Assembly: GCF_000382185.1 (NCBI RefSeq) | Contig: NZ_KB907784.1 | Location: forward strand, 2,319,633-2,383,632 | Length of the DNA stretch: 64,000 nucleotides | Direction: 5' to 3' | From: Bordetella sp. FB-8 | GTDB taxonomy: Bacteria > Pseudomonadota > Gammaproteobacteria > Burkholderiales > Burkholderiaceae_B | Shown: positions 1 through 8,485 of the stretch, piece after piece | Position numbering within the stretch: position 1 is the stretch's first letter | How the letters are laid out: the number at the start of each line of letters is the position of its first letter | Position numbers and translations under genes: made by a program | Notes under the pieces: generated by a model | The model's input: the letters and a program-made list of their open reading frames with translations, nothing else | What the model was told of the DNA's origin: nothing | Databases searched by the model: none

Positions 1-972
1 GGCAATGCCAAGGACACCAGCCTGCAAGGCGTGATCAACGCCATCAACAGCAATTCCAAGGCGGGGGTGAACGCCACGGCGGTCAACGACGGCAACGGCG
101 GCTACTACCTGATGCTCACCGGCGCGCAGACCGGCGCCAGCAATGCCATTTCCAGCGTCGCCGTCGGCGGTAACAATACGTTGGCTGGCGCCCTGGACTA
201 CGCCGCGGGCGGCACCGGGGGCGCCCTGACCGTGTCGCAGTCGGCCCGGAACGCGGCCGTCACGGTCAACGGCATCGCCATCTCCAGCGGCACCAACACC
301 GTCCAGGACGCCGTCAACGGAGTCACCCTCACCCTCAACAGCGTGACGGCTTCCGGCGGCGGCAATATCCTGAACATCGTCGGCGATCCCAGCGTCACCC
401 AGGGGGCCGTGGGTTCCTTTGTCGGAGCCTACAACGCGCTGCAAAGCGTCATAGCCAGTCTGACCAAATTCGATGCCACCGCCGGCACGCGCAGCGCGCT
501 TACCGGCGACAACGTCACGCACCGCGCGCAGACCTCGCTCGCGCAGGCGCTGCGGGTCTTCGTGGGATCCGGTGCGCTGCATTCGCTGGCCGACATGGGA
601 CTGAGCACGAATCCGTTGAACGGCAAGCTCAGCATGGACGGCACCAAGCTGTCCGAGGCGATCGCCAAACATCCCGCCGATCTGGCCGGGCTGTTCACCG
701 GCAGCGGCGGCCTGGCCGCCCAGATCCAGGGCGCAGCCGACACCATCCTGGGCAAGACGGGCGTTACCGGCATGCTCGCCAGCGTCACGAGCGGGCTTCA
801 GCAAACCATTACCGCACTGCAGAATCAGCAGACCAGCCTGATAAGCCGGGTCACGGGCGACATGAACCGGTATCGCAGCCAGTTTTCCCACCTGAGCACG
901 CTGCTCTCGACCATGAACGCCACCAGTACCTATCTGACCCAGCAGTTCAACGCGATGAACAAATCGAATTAA
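1..972 (+). CDS. fliD: Flagellar hook-associated protein 2 / filament cap FliD (5'-truncated)
   Basis: The reading frame is open from base 1 to a TAA at 970-972, so the gene begins upstream of the window and 323 C-terminal residues are present. The protein is rich in Ala, Ser, Thr and Gly and short of Cys and Trp, as expected for an exported axial protein. Its last ~80 residues are a Gln/Thr/Ser-rich amphipathic stretch ending LTQQFNAMNKSN, the usual C-terminal coiled coil of FliD. FliD caps the growing flagellar filament and assists flagellin polymerisation. It converges on recR with only 3 bp between the stop codons, and no terminator hairpin is evident there. The flagellar context is supported by the YcgR-like and Aer-like genes elsewhere in the window. 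Confidence 0.9.
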   Translation, partial: GNAKDTSLQGVINAINSNSKAGVNATAVNDGNGGYYLMLTGAQTGASNAISSVAVGGNNTLAGALDYAAGGTGGALTVSQSARNAAVTVNGIAISSGTNTVQDAVNGVTLTLNSVTASGGGNILNIVGDPSVTQGAVGSFVGAYNALQSVIASLTKFDATAGTRSALTGDNVTHRAQTSLAQALRVFVGSGALHSLADMGLSTNPLNGKLSMDGTKLSEAIAKHPADLAGLFTGSGGLAAQIQGAADTILGKTGVTGMLASVTSGLQQTITALQNQQTSLISRVTGDMNRYRSQFSHLSTLLSTMNATSTYLTQQFNAMNKSN

Positions 973-975
973 TAA

Positions 976-1584
976 TCAGCGGACCCGTCGTTCCATCATG
1001 GCCCAGGCGATCGTGCCGGCATCGACGTACTCCAGTTCGCTGCCCGCCGGGACGCCCCGCGCCAGCCGCGTGACCTTTAATCCGCGCGATGCCAGGGCCT
1101 CGCCGATGAAGTGCGCCGTGGTCTCGCCCTCGGCCGTGAAATTGGTGGCCAGGATCACCTCCTGCACCACGCCATCGCCGGTCCGATCCAGCAGGCGCTG
1201 AAAGCCCAGCTCGCTGGGTCCTATGCCTTCCAGCGGCGCAATGCGTCCCATCAGCACGTAGTACAGCCCGCGGTAGCCGTGGCTGGACTCGATCATGTTC
1301 TGGTCCGCCGGCGTCTCCACCACGCACAGCTGGCTGGGATCGCGCCGGGGATTGCTGCAGGTGGCGCACAGCTCGTCTTCGGTAAAGCCGTTGCAGCGCG
1401 CGCAATGGCGCAGATTGCTTACCGCGCTCGACAGCGCCCGGCCCAGGATATCGGCGCCTTGCACGTCATGCTGCAGCAGGTGGTAGGCCATGCGTCGCGC
1501 CGAACGCACGCCGACGCCAGGCAAGCGCCGCAGCGCTTCGATCAGGGCACGTAGGGGTTCGGGTTCGGGCAGCTGCGGTTCCAT
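976..1584 (-). CDS. recR: Recombination mediator RecR
   Basis: This 202-residue protein has the full RecR architecture. An N-terminal helix-hairpin-helix segment ([11 protein letters not shown], residues 21-31) is followed by a four-Cys zinc site at C61, C64, C73 and C76, and then a Toprim domain starting around residue 84 ([12 protein letters not shown]). The C-terminus contains the conserved [11 protein letters not shown] stretch. With RecF and RecO it loads RecA onto SSB-coated gapped DNA. The start lies 2 bp after the ybaB stop, so it is translated from the dnaX-ybaB-recR transcript, a gene order conserved across proteobacteria. Confidence 0.97.
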   Translation of the reverse strand: MEPQLPEPEPLRALIEALRRLPGVGVRSARRMAYHLLQHDVQGADILGRALSSAVSNLRHCARCNGFTEDELCATCSNPRRDPSQLCVVETPADQNMIESSHGYRGLYYVLMGRIAPLEGIGPSELGFQRLLDRTGDGVVQEVILATNFTAEGETTAHFIGEALASRGLKVTRLARGVPAGSELEYVDAGTIAWAMMERRVR

Positions 1585-1585
1585 C

Positions 1586-1912
1586 TCAGAACGGGAATTT
1601 CATTCCCGGAGGCAGGGGCAGTCCGGCGGTGACGCCGGCCATTTTCTCCTGCGAGGTCGCTTCAACCTTGCGCAGCGCATCGTTGAACGCAGCGGCGACC
1701 AGGTCTTCGAGCATGTCCTTGTCCTCGCCCAGCAGGCTGGGGTCGACGGAAACGCGCTTGACGTCGTTGCGGCAGTTCATGGAGACCTTGACCAGGCCGC
1801 CTCCGGCCGCGCCTTCCACCATGATATCGGCCAGGGCTTCCTGGGCCTTTTTCATGTTTTCCTGCATCTGCTGCGCTTTCTGCATCAGTCCGGCGAGTTG
1901 TCCTTTCATCAT
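1586..1912 (-). CDS. ybaB: YbaB/EbfC family nucleoid-associated protein
   Basis: The 108-residue protein begins [20 protein letters not shown], the Met/Gln-rich helix typical of YbaB/EbfC. The central beta-rich part ([13 protein letters not shown]) and the helix containing [12 protein letters not shown] also match the family. YbaB proteins form dimers that bind DNA with little sequence specificity. It sits between dnaX and recR, 83 bp after dnaX and 1 bp before recR, which is the standard operon position. Length is normal for the family. Confidence 0.96.
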   Translation of the reverse strand: MMKGQLAGLMQKAQQMQENMKKAQEALADIMVEGAAGGGLVKVSMNCRNDVKRVSVDPSLLGEDKDMLEDLVAAAFNDALRKVEATSQEKMAGVTAGLPLPPGMKFPF

Positions 1913-1995
1913 GATTGGGAGATTCCTTCAATAGTGCTGGCTATGAGGGCGGCGTGGCCGTCCGGGTTTCGTTGGGTAGGTGTCTAGCGGGTGTG

Positions 1996-4059
1996 TCAGG
2001 CGGGATCCACGGGCCGGATCGAGCCTGGCACCACGCGGGCGCCGAAGCTGCTGATCAGGGCCTGCACGAAGGGGTCGGCCGCCGTTGCATCCTCGGCGGC
2101 CTGCTGGCGCGCGGCGCGCTCCTGTTGCGCAACTGCGTGGGCCGTGGCCTCGCCGGTCGCGCCGACGGCGATCTCCAGTCGCAGGCTCTGGCTGTAATGT
2201 TCGCACAGCACCGTCTGCAGGCGCGTGCGGCTTTCGCTTTCGGCCAGCGTCTTGACCGCCACGCGCAGCGTGACCGTGTCGCCTTGCAGGCCGGCCCAGG
2301 CGCTTTGCCGAGCCAATTCCGCGGCCAGGCCGCTCAGGGGCAGGCGGGCCGCCAGCTCAGGCCATGCGGCCGGCGTCATGTCGGCCGGCCGTGCCTGTTG
2401 CGAGGCGGGTCTGCGCACTGCGCGAGCGGGAATGGCGGGGCGGGGTGTATTGGCCCTGGGCACAGCAGAATCTGCCAGGGTTTCGAATTCGTCGTCCGGG
2501 TCCGCCGTGAAGGCGGCGCTCGTGTCGTAGCCTGCGGCGTCGTCCGGAATGTCTTCATCGACCCAGGACGGCGGCTCGTCGCCAGCGGGCGCGGCGGGCG
2601 GCTCGCTTTGCAGTGCGGGTTCGGACGCCGCGCTCTGCGCTGCGGGTCCGGCATTGGGCGGGTTTGCCGATTCAGGTGCTGGTTCGGTCTGTGGTTCAGC
2701 CGCTGCCGCCTCAGCCACGGGAAGATCTTCCCAGGGAGGCGTGCTGGCTGGCGGGCGGGCAGGTATCGGCGTCGGGACCGGCGTCCCAGCGCGCCGCGTT
2801 GCCAAAGGCGGTTCGACCGCGGCGACGGCACGCAAGGCATCGGGCCGCGTAGGGGCCAGCAAGGGGGCTGCGACAGGCTTCGGTTCGGCTGCGGCGGCCG
2901 GCGCCGCGACCGTGTCTGCCGGCGCAATGGCCGTGGACGCCGCCGTGGGTGCTTGCGCGGCCATGGCAGGGCCGGCATCGCCATTGAGCGCCAGCATGCG
3001 CAGGCAGGTCATGATGAAGCCGGCATATTCGTCGGGCGCCAGCGTCAGTTCGGCGCGGCTGTGCACGGCGACGGAATAGAACAGTTGTACGGTATCGGCA
3101 TGCATGCGCTGCGCCAGCCGGACGATGTCGGCCGTCATCGGGTCGTCGGCGGGCAGGGCGCCCGGCACGCGCTGGACGATGGCGATCCTGGAAAGCAGCA
3201 CGGCCAGGTCGGCCAGAGCGCCCGCGTACGACAGGCCGCGCGTGGACAGTTCGTCTGCCACGGCCAGTACTCCCGGCGCATCGCCGTCGCACAGCGCGTC
3301 GAGCAGCCGCGCCAGATGGCGCTGGTCTATGGTGCCCAGCATTGCGCGCACCGCTTCCTCGGTGAGGTCGCCGGCGCTGTAGGCGATGGCCTGGTCGGTG
3401 AGCGACAAGGCATCGCGCATCGACCCTGCGGCGACCTGGCCGATCAGGCGCAGGGCCGGAACTTCGAAGGGAATGCTTTCCTGGCCCAGCACGTTCTGCA
3501 GATGGCCCACGATCGCTTCGGGCGGCATCTGCTTGAGGTTGAACTGCAGGCAGCGCGACAGCACTGTGGCGGGGATCTTCTGCGGATCGGTCGTGGCCAG
3601 GATGAACTTGACGTGCGGCGGCGGCTCTTCCAGCGTCTTGAGCATGGCGTTGAACGCATGCCCGGTGAGCATATGCACTTCGTCGATCATGTAGACCTTG
3701 AAGCGCCCGGCGCCCGGCGCGTAGACCGCCTGCTCGAGCAGCTGGGTCATTTCGTCGACGCCGCGGTTCGAGGCCGCGTCCAGTTCAAGATAATCGACGA
3801 AGCGTCCGGCATCGATTTCCGTGCACGCGCGGCACACTCCGCAGGGCGTGGGGGTAATGCCGATTTCACAATTGAGCGACTTGGCCAGAATGCGCGACAG
3901 CGTGGTCTTGCCCACTCCGCGCGTGCCGGTGAATAGCCAGGCATGATGCAGGCGCTGGGTCTGCAGCGCGTGCGTCAGGGCGCGCACCACGTGATCCTGC
4001 CCTACCAGGGTGTCGAAGGATCGCGGTCGCCATTTGCGGGCCAGTACCAGATATGTCAT
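1996..4059 (-). CDS. dnaX: DNA polymerase III gamma/tau subunit
   Basis: The 687-residue protein is a clamp-loader ATPase. Walker A is GTRGVGKT at residues 45-52, the zinc-binding cysteines are C64, C73, C76 and C79, Walker B is MIDEVH near 124-129, and the SRC arginine-finger motif is at 168-170. The AAA+ and lid domains occupy about residues 1-365. An Ala/Pro-rich linker of nearly 200 residues follows, then a C-terminal tau domain (about 565-687) that would contact the alpha subunit and DnaB. I found no E. coli-type A-rich slippery heptamer in this GC-rich gene, so a programmed frameshift to gamma is not supported by sequence. It is the first gene of dnaX-ybaB-recR. Confidence 0.97.
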   Translation of the reverse strand: MTYLVLARKWRPRSFDTLVGQDHVVRALTHALQTQRLHHAWLFTGTRGVGKTTLSRILAKSLNCEIGITPTPCGVCRACTEIDAGRFVDYLELDAASNRGVDEMTQLLEQAVYAPGAGRFKVYMIDEVHMLTGHAFNAMLKTLEEPPPHVKFILATTDPQKIPATVLSRCLQFNLKQMPPEAIVGHLQNVLGQESIPFEVPALRLIGQVAAGSMRDALSLTDQAIAYSAGDLTEEAVRAMLGTIDQRHLARLLDALCDGDAPGVLAVADELSTRGLSYAGALADLAVLLSRIAIVQRVPGALPADDPMTADIVRLAQRMHADTVQLFYSVAVHSRAELTLAPDEYAGFIMTCLRMLALNGDAGPAMAAQAPTAASTAIAPADTVAAPAAAAEPKPVAAPLLAPTRPDALRAVAAVEPPLATRRAGTPVPTPIPARPPASTPPWEDLPVAEAAAAEPQTEPAPESANPPNAGPAAQSAASEPALQSEPPAAPAGDEPPSWVDEDIPDDAAGYDTSAAFTADPDDEFETLADSAVPRANTPRPAIPARAVRRPASQQARPADMTPAAWPELAARLPLSGLAAELARQSAWAGLQGDTVTLRVAVKTLAESESRTRLQTVLCEHYSQSLRLEIAVGATGEATAHAVAQQERAARQQAAEDATAADPFVQALISSFGARVVPGSIRPVDPA

Positions 4060-4080
4060 GGCCTAATTGTAGCCGGGTGG

Positions 4081-4188
4081 CTATGGCTGCAGCGCCCGTC
4101 GATACATATTGGGCGCGGCGACGAAGGCCTCGCGCAAACCATGGCTGAAATGGCTGGTGCCGGCATAGCCGCAGCGCGATAACGCCAG
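4081..4188 (-). pseudogene. C-terminal remnant of an AraC-family regulator
   Basis: On the minus strand an open frame of 35 codons before a TAG (4081-4083) encodes GYAGTSHFSHGLREAF followed by a P-x3-YRR tail. This is the second helix-turn-helix of AraC/XylS regulators (pattern G-[FY]-x3-S-x-F-x3-[FL]-R-x2-F-x3-P-x3-YR). The rest of the gene is absent, because the upstream side runs straight into the 3' end of the ornithine cyclodeaminase gene. It fills most of the 157-bp gap between that gene and dnaX. I interpret it as a decayed gene remnant; the motif is seen directly. Confidence 0.65.
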
Positions 4189-4216
4189 GCCGGCACGCGG
4201 TCCCGTCCGGGATGCT

Positions 4217-5266
4217 TCAGGCGACGCGGCGCATCGCTACACGCGCGCAATCCGGGCGCGTGTAGCGGAACAGATCCTTCGGGTCTTCGGATCCGGGCAC
4301 CAGTTCAACCGTCAGGCCCAGGTTGCGCTGCTGCGCCTGTTCGTGCACATAGCGCAAGGTTGAGTAGTCCTCCAACGCAAAGCCGACGGAGTCGAACAAA
4401 GTCACCTGTTCGGCGCTTTGGCGGCCGGCCTCGGTACCGGCGAGCACCCGCCAGAGGTCCACGACCGGGAAATCCGGCGGCAATTGCTGGATCTCGCCTT
4501 CGATGCGCGTCTGCGGTTCGTATTCGACGAACACCCGCGCGGCGCGCAGGATATCGGCATGCAGCTCGGTCTTGCCCGGGCAGTCGCCGCCCACGGCGTT
4601 GATGTGCATGCCCGGCTCGATCATGTCCGGCGTCAGAACGGTGGCGTGGGCCTTGGCGGCGGTGACCGTCGTGACGATGTCCGCGCCGCGCACCGCCTCG
4701 GCCGTCGAGGCCGCCTGCGTGATCTTCAGGGCGGGGAAGGCCGATAAATTGCGGATCAGCTTTTCGGTTGCGTGCGGATCCACATCGTAGACGGCAATCT
4801 CGTCGATCCCCAGGTGGCAATGAAAAGCCAGTGCCTGAAATTCGCTTTGCGCGCCGTTGCCGATCAACGCCATGCGGCGTGCGTCGGGCCGCGCCAGCGC
4901 ACGCGCAGCCATCAGCGAGGTGGCGCTGGTGCGCAGCGCGGTCGCGATCGTCAGCTCGGATAGCAGCAGGGGGTAGCCCGTGTCCGCCTCGGCCAGCACT
5001 CCGAAGCCCATTACGGTGTAAAGCCCGTGCCGGGTATTGCTGGGATGGCCGTTGACGTACTTGAACGCATAGCGCTGCGCATTGGACACGGGCATGAGTT
5101 CGATCACGCCGTTGTCCGAGTGGTTGGAGACGCGCGCCGACTTGTTGAACTGCGGCCAGTCAAGGAAGTCTTCCCGGATGGCGTCGGCAAGTTCCCCTAT
5201 GAAGCGGGGTGCGCCCAGGTCATGAATCAGGCCGGACATGGTCGAAACGTCTATGAAGCGTGTCAT
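4217..5266 (-). CDS. Ornithine cyclodeaminase family protein
   Basis: The 349-residue protein belongs to the ornithine cyclodeaminase/mu-crystallin family. It has a Rossmann nucleotide-binding segment (ALIGNGAQSEFQA, about residues 133-145) and the late FDSVGFALEDY motif found in ornithine cyclodeaminases. Ornithine cyclodeaminase converts L-ornithine to L-proline and ammonia using bound NAD+. Family members also include lysine cyclodeaminases and amino-acid dehydrogenases, so the substrate is inferred. The gene is divergent from an Lrp/AsnC regulator across a 140-bp region with an inverted repeat, which suggests amino-acid-responsive control. Length is normal. Confidence 0.85.
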   Translation of the reverse strand: MTRFIDVSTMSGLIHDLGAPRFIGELADAIREDFLDWPQFNKSARVSNHSDNGVIELMPVSNAQRYAFKYVNGHPSNTRHGLYTVMGFGVLAEADTGYPLLLSELTIATALRTSATSLMAARALARPDARRMALIGNGAQSEFQALAFHCHLGIDEIAVYDVDPHATEKLIRNLSAFPALKITQAASTAEAVRGADIVTTVTAAKAHATVLTPDMIEPGMHINAVGGDCPGKTELHADILRAARVFVEYEPQTRIEGEIQQLPPDFPVVDLWRVLAGTEAGRQSAEQVTLFDSVGFALEDYSTLRYVHEQAQQRNLGLTVELVPGSEDPKDLFRYTRPDCARVAMRRVA

Positions 5267-5406
5267 GGAGCCTCCTCGAAATTGTGTTCGCGGCTTATGT
5301 GCCTGAAGACATTATTTGCTCGAAGCGGTGCCAATTTGAATGGCTCAAGTTGGCAAAATATTCGTCAATATTTACAATTTGCCAACCAAAAATTCCAAAA
5401 TGACTA
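5267..5406. promoter_or_regulatory. Divergent ocd/lrp control region with inverted repeat
   Basis: This AT-rich 140-bp spacer separates the divergent cyclodeaminase and Lrp genes. It holds a perfect 9-bp inverted repeat, GTTGGCAAA at 5349-5357 and TTTGCCAAC at 5378-5386, around a 20-bp spacer with two AATATT words. A related GCCAATTTG lies at 5330-5338. Lrp-family regulators commonly bind spaced inverted half-sites next to their own gene, so this is the likely operator. The binding itself is inferred. Confidence 0.6.
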
Positions 5407-5829
5407 ATGGACGATATTGATCGCGAATTAATCTCCCTGTTGCGTGCCGATGCGAGAACGCCGGTCGTCATGCTGGCCAGGAAGTTGCGGATCGCGCGCG
5501 CCACGGTGCAGAATCGCATGGCCAAGCTGCAGGCCGACGGCACGATCGTCGGGTACACGGTTCGGCTCAGGCCTGAGGCTGAAGGGCACCGCATCCGCGC
5601 CCTGATGTCGATCGAAGTCGAGGGCAATAGCGAAGTCGAGGTGCGGCGTGTGCTGCGCGGCAATCCGAACGTGGTGGCCTTGCACACGACCAATGGGCGC
5701 TGGGACCTGATCGCCGAGCTGCGCACCGACACGCTGGAGTCGTTCGACAGTGTGCTCAACGCTATCCGCAGCGTTCAAGGCATCGCCAACACGGAGACCA
5801 GCATCTTGCTGTCCACGCACAAGATCTAG
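5407..5829 (+). CDS. Lrp/AsnC family transcriptional regulator
   Basis: At 140 residues this is a typical feast/famine regulator. The N-terminus (DDIDRELISLLRADAR) opens the winged helix-turn-helix with recognition region ATVQNRMAKLQADGTI, and the C-terminal half is the ligand-binding RAM/AsnC domain (VVALHTTNGRWDLIAEL). It is transcribed divergently from the ornithine cyclodeaminase gene, and by family precedent it most likely regulates that gene in response to an amino acid such as ornithine, arginine or proline. The effector cannot be read from sequence. Confidence 0.9.
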   Translation: MDDIDRELISLLRADARTPVVMLARKLRIARATVQNRMAKLQADGTIVGYTVRLRPEAEGHRIRALMSIEVEGNSEVEVRRVLRGNPNVVALHTTNGRWDLIAELRTDTLESFDSVLNAIRSVQGIANTETSILLSTHKI

Positions 5830-5883
5830 GCAATGCCCGGGACTCATGACGCATGGGCGTGCAAAGGGGTATGCGGCGAAATG

Positions 5884-5908
5884 AAAAAGGGCGCCGACGG
5901 CGCCCTTT
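5884..5908 (-). terminator. Rho-independent terminator of the SRP RNA gene
   Basis: A 10-bp GC-rich stem (5886-5895 with 5899-5908) closes a 3-nt loop. Read on the minus strand it is followed by a run of five T. It lies just past the 3' end of the 4.5S RNA and can also block plus-strand transcription from lrp, though that side has only a short T run. Confidence 0.85.
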
Positions 5909-5919
5909 AGGTATGAAGA

Positions 5920-6014
5920 GGTGAGCCTTACTTCGGCACTGGCGCTAAACGACTATGGCTGCTTCGTTCCCGACCTGACCAGGTTCACCGCCGCACCATG
6001 CGAAGGGACCCACC
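5920..6014 (-). ncRNA. ffs: 4.5S signal recognition particle RNA (bacterial small SRP RNA)
   Basis: Read on the minus strand, the sequence contains the conserved SRP domain IV: a CCTGGTCAGGTC stretch, then the GGAAC loop and GAAGCAGCC. The ends pair as a long hairpin, the 5' GGTG and CTTCG segments matching 3' CGAAG and CACC, giving about 95 nt from 6014 down to 5920. The RNA binds Ffh and targets membrane proteins to FtsY and SecYEG. An extended -10 promoter lies directly upstream and a terminator directly downstream, so it is an independent unit behind tal. Ends are set from base pairing and are accurate to a few nucleotides. Confidence 0.93.
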
Positions 6015-6072
6015 AAGTGCAATTCTAGCAGAGCGGGCGCAGCCCGCTTGCCTAAATTGCACTTGGTGGGTC
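6007..6072. repeat. 18-bp inverted repeat flanking the SRP RNA 5' end
   Basis: Bases 6007-6024 and 6055-6072 are perfect 18-bp inverted copies. The first copy spans the first nucleotides of the SRP RNA and its -10 region. The 30-bp loop contains a second perfect 6-bp hairpin (6033-6038 with 6042-6047). RNA reading through from tal would fold the whole segment into a long stem, sequestering the 5' end of the SRP RNA. Confidence 0.8.
6022..6030 (-). promoter_or_regulatory. Extended -10 promoter of the SRP RNA gene
   Basis: On the minus strand the sequence TGCTAGAAT is an extended -10 element (TGn plus TAGAAT). It ends about 7 nt before the start of the 4.5S RNA hairpin at 6014, the correct distance for a transcription start. 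No good -35 hexamer is seen, which fits the extended -10 type. Confidence 0.6.
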
Positions 6073-6127
6073 TGCGAGGGGCCTGGATGCGGTTCCCCTT
6101 CCCCAGCCTGCCCTTGAGGCGGCGGCT

Positions 6128-7078
6128 TCAGAGGGGCGCAAGCAGGGCGTCCAGCCTGCGCCCGTCCGCCACGAACGCGCGTATGCCTTCCGACAGCTTC
6201 TCGCTGGCCATTGCGTCCTCGTTCATCAGCATGCGAAAGCTCACCTCGTCGGCCGGCATGCGCTCCATGGGCTGATCCGCGTCCTGCGGGGGGGGCAGCG
6301 CAGGCGTCACGCTGCCCTGCATGCCGGCCAGTTCCGCCAGCAGCTCCGGGCTGATCGTCAGCAGGTCGCAGCCCGCCAGGGCCAGGATCTGCCCCGAATT
6401 GCGAAAGCTCGCGCCCATGACTTCGGTCTTGATCCCGAATTGCTTGTAGTAGCGGTAGATGCGCGCCACGGATTGCACGCCCGGGTCCTGCGCGCCCGCA
6501 TGCTCGGCCTCCACCCACTGTGCGCCCGCCGCCTTCTTGTACCAGTCGTAGATGCGGCCCACGAAAGGCGAGATCAGTTGCACGCCGGCCTGCGCGCAGG
6601 CCACGGCCTGGGGCAGGGCGAAGAGCAGCGTCAGATTGCAGTGCACGCCTTCCTGTTGCAGCACGCGCGCCGCCTGGATGCCTTCCCAGGTCGAGGCGAT
6701 CTTGATCAGCACCCGCTCGCGCGGCACGCCGGCGGCTTCATATAGGGCGATCAGGCCGCGGGCGCGCTCGATCGTGGCGCGCGTGTCGAAGGACAGGCGC
6801 GCGTCCACCTCGGTCGATACCCGGCCCGGTACGATGCGCAGGATCTCCTGGCCGAAAGCTACCAGCAGGCGGTCGGTCAGTTCCGGCACTGGCGCGCCGC
6901 GATGGGCGCGCACGGTTTGCTGCAGCAGCGGCTTATAAGCATCGAGCTGCACGGCCTTTAAGATCAAGGAGGGATTGGTGGTGGCGTCGGTAGGGCGCAG
7001 CGCGCGCATAGCCTCGAAATCGCCAGTGTCGGCGACCACGGTGGTGTACTGGCGCAGGGAGTCGAGCAGGCTGGTCAT
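6128..7078 (-). CDS. tal: Transaldolase
   Basis: The 316-residue protein is a class I transaldolase of the pentose phosphate pathway, transferring a dihydroxyacetone unit between sedoheptulose-7-P and glyceraldehyde-3-P. The Schiff-base lysine is K126 in [11 protein letters not shown]. The N-terminal [11 protein letters not shown] and the later [17 protein letters not shown] motifs are conserved. An upstream in-frame start at 7132 exists, but the conserved sequence begins at [11 protein letters not shown], so the start is placed at 7078. The gene lies upstream of the SRP RNA on the same strand and is divergent from carA. Confidence 0.95.
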   Translation of the reverse strand: MTSLLDSLRQYTTVVADTGDFEAMRALRPTDATTNPSLILKAVQLDAYKPLLQQTVRAHRGAPVPELTDRLLVAFGQEILRIVPGRVSTEVDARLSFDTRATIERARGLIALYEAAGVPRERVLIKIASTWEGIQAARVLQQEGVHCNLTLLFALPQAVACAQAGVQLISPFVGRIYDWYKKAAGAQWVEAEHAGAQDPGVQSVARIYRYYKQFGIKTEVMGASFRNSGQILALAGCDLLTISPELLAELAGMQGSVTPALPPPQDADQPMERMPADEVSFRMLMNEDAMASEKLSEGIRAFVADGRRLDALLAPL

Positions 7079-7309
7079 AAACGTCGATAAGGCCGGGGTG
7101 ATCATCGGGCGCGCGTCCCGCGCGCATTGCAAGTTCCTAGCCTATCACCAGTGCCCGGTCCTCGCAGAGGGCGCGCGCTTTACTCAAGAGGTAGTCCTGG
7201 GGGAAAAGCACCCGTTTCAGCCTTATCTGGCGCAGTTCTTCGGGGAAAAGTCGCGTTTGAGCTATAATTTGAAGGTTTGATTACTGATTTTTGAATTGGG
7301 GTTCTCACT
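7079..7309 (+). promoter_or_regulatory. tal/carA intergenic region with carA promoter
   Basis: The spacer between the divergent tal and carA genes contains a consensus -10 TATAAT at 7263-7268, about 42 bp before the carA start. The matching -35 is poor. No riboswitch-like structure or uORF could be recognised, so any pyrimidine or arginine control is not visible from sequence. Confidence 0.45.
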
Positions 7310-8473
7310 GTGCTGGCGCTACTTTTTCCCGAGGGGCCGAATCAAGGCAAACGCCCTCCCGCAATATTGGCTCTGGCGGATGGCACGGTCTTTCGAGGCG
7401 TGTCGATCGGCGCGCCGGGGCATTCGGTGGCCGAAGTGGTGTTCAACACCGCGATGACCGGCTACCAGGAAATTCTCACCGACCCCAGCTACAGTGGCCA
7501 GATCGTCACGCTGACCTATCCGCACATCGGCAATACCGGCGTTAACACCGAAGACGTCGAATCGCGCCGGGTGTTCGCCGCAGGTCTCGTGGTGCGCGAC
7601 TGCCCGGCCCGCGTGTCCAACTTCCGCGCCACGCAGTCGCTGCCCGACTACCTGGCCGCGCAGGGCGTGGTCGCCATCTCCGGCATCGACACCCGCAAGT
7701 TGACACGCATCCTGCGCGACAAAGGCGCGCAGGGCGCGTGCATCCTGGTGGGAGACGACGCCGACAAGGCCGTCGAGCTGGCCAGAACCTTCCCAGGCAT
7801 GTCCGGCCAGGACCTGGCCAAGGTTGTGTCCGGCACCGAGCAATCGAACTGGACGCAAGGCACCTGGCAACTGGGCGAGGGTTTTACCGCGCCCGAGCAA
7901 GATGCCTTCCACGTGGTCGCCTACGACTTCGGCGTCAAGAGCAACATCCTGCGCCTGCTGGCCGACCGCGGTTGCCGCGTCACGCTCGTGCCCGCGCAAA
8001 CCGGCGCGCACGAGGTCCTCGCGCTCAACCCGGACGGCGTGTTCCTGTCCAACGGCCCTGGCGATCCCGAGCCTTGCGACTATGCCATCGCGGCCACGCG
8101 CACCTTCCTCGATCGCAAGCTGCCCGTCTTCGGCATCTGTCTGGGCCACCAGATCATGGGCCTGGCCGTGGGCGGCCGGACGGTCAAGATGAAAACCGGC
8201 CACCACGGGGCCAACCATCCCGTGCAGGATCTGCAGAGCCGGCGCGTCTTCATCACCAGCCAGAACCACGGCTTCGCGGTGGACGCCGGCTCGCTTCCCG
8301 CGAACGTGCGCGTCACGCACGTGTCGCTGTTCGACGGCACCTTGCAAGGCTTCGAGCTGACCGACCGGCCGGCCTTTTGCTTCCAGGGTCATCCCGAAGC
8401 CAGCCCCGGCCCGCACGACATCATCGTGCTGTTCGACAAATTCATCGGCCTGATGCAAGCGGCCCGCAAGTAA
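7310..8473 (+). CDS. carA: Carbamoyl-phosphate synthase small subunit
   Basis: The 387-residue protein is the glutaminase subunit of carbamoyl-phosphate synthase, releasing ammonia from glutamine for arginine and pyrimidine synthesis. The N-terminal interaction domain ([31 protein letters not shown]) is followed by a class I glutamine amidotransferase domain. The nucleophile is C277 in [13 protein letters not shown], and the catalytic His is in [11 protein letters not shown]. The start is a GTG at 7310; there is no in-frame ATG before the conserved region. It is 12 bp upstream of carB. Confidence 0.97.
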   Translation: MLALLFPEGPNQGKRPPAILALADGTVFRGVSIGAPGHSVAEVVFNTAMTGYQEILTDPSYSGQIVTLTYPHIGNTGVNTEDVESRRVFAAGLVVRDCPARVSNFRATQSLPDYLAAQGVVAISGIDTRKLTRILRDKGAQGACILVGDDADKAVELARTFPGMSGQDLAKVVSGTEQSNWTQGTWQLGEGFTAPEQDAFHVVAYDFGVKSNILRLLADRGCRVTLVPAQTGAHEVLALNPDGVFLSNGPGDPEPCDYAIAATRTFLDRKLPVFGICLGHQIMGLAVGGRTVKMKTGHHGANHPVQDLQSRRVFITSQNHGFAVDAGSLPANVRVTHVSLFDGTLQGFELTDRPAFCFQGHPEASPGPHDIIVLFDKFIGLMQAARK

Positions 8474-8485
8474 AAAGAACTCATC

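Noticed and set aside
1996..4059. Programmed -1 frameshift in dnaX to make gamma
   Set aside because: No A-rich slippery heptamer was found in this GC-rich gene, so only tau is supported by sequence.
7079..7309. A riboswitch or attenuator leader before carA
   Set aside because: No leader peptide, aptamer-like fold or terminator hairpin could be recognised in the short leader.
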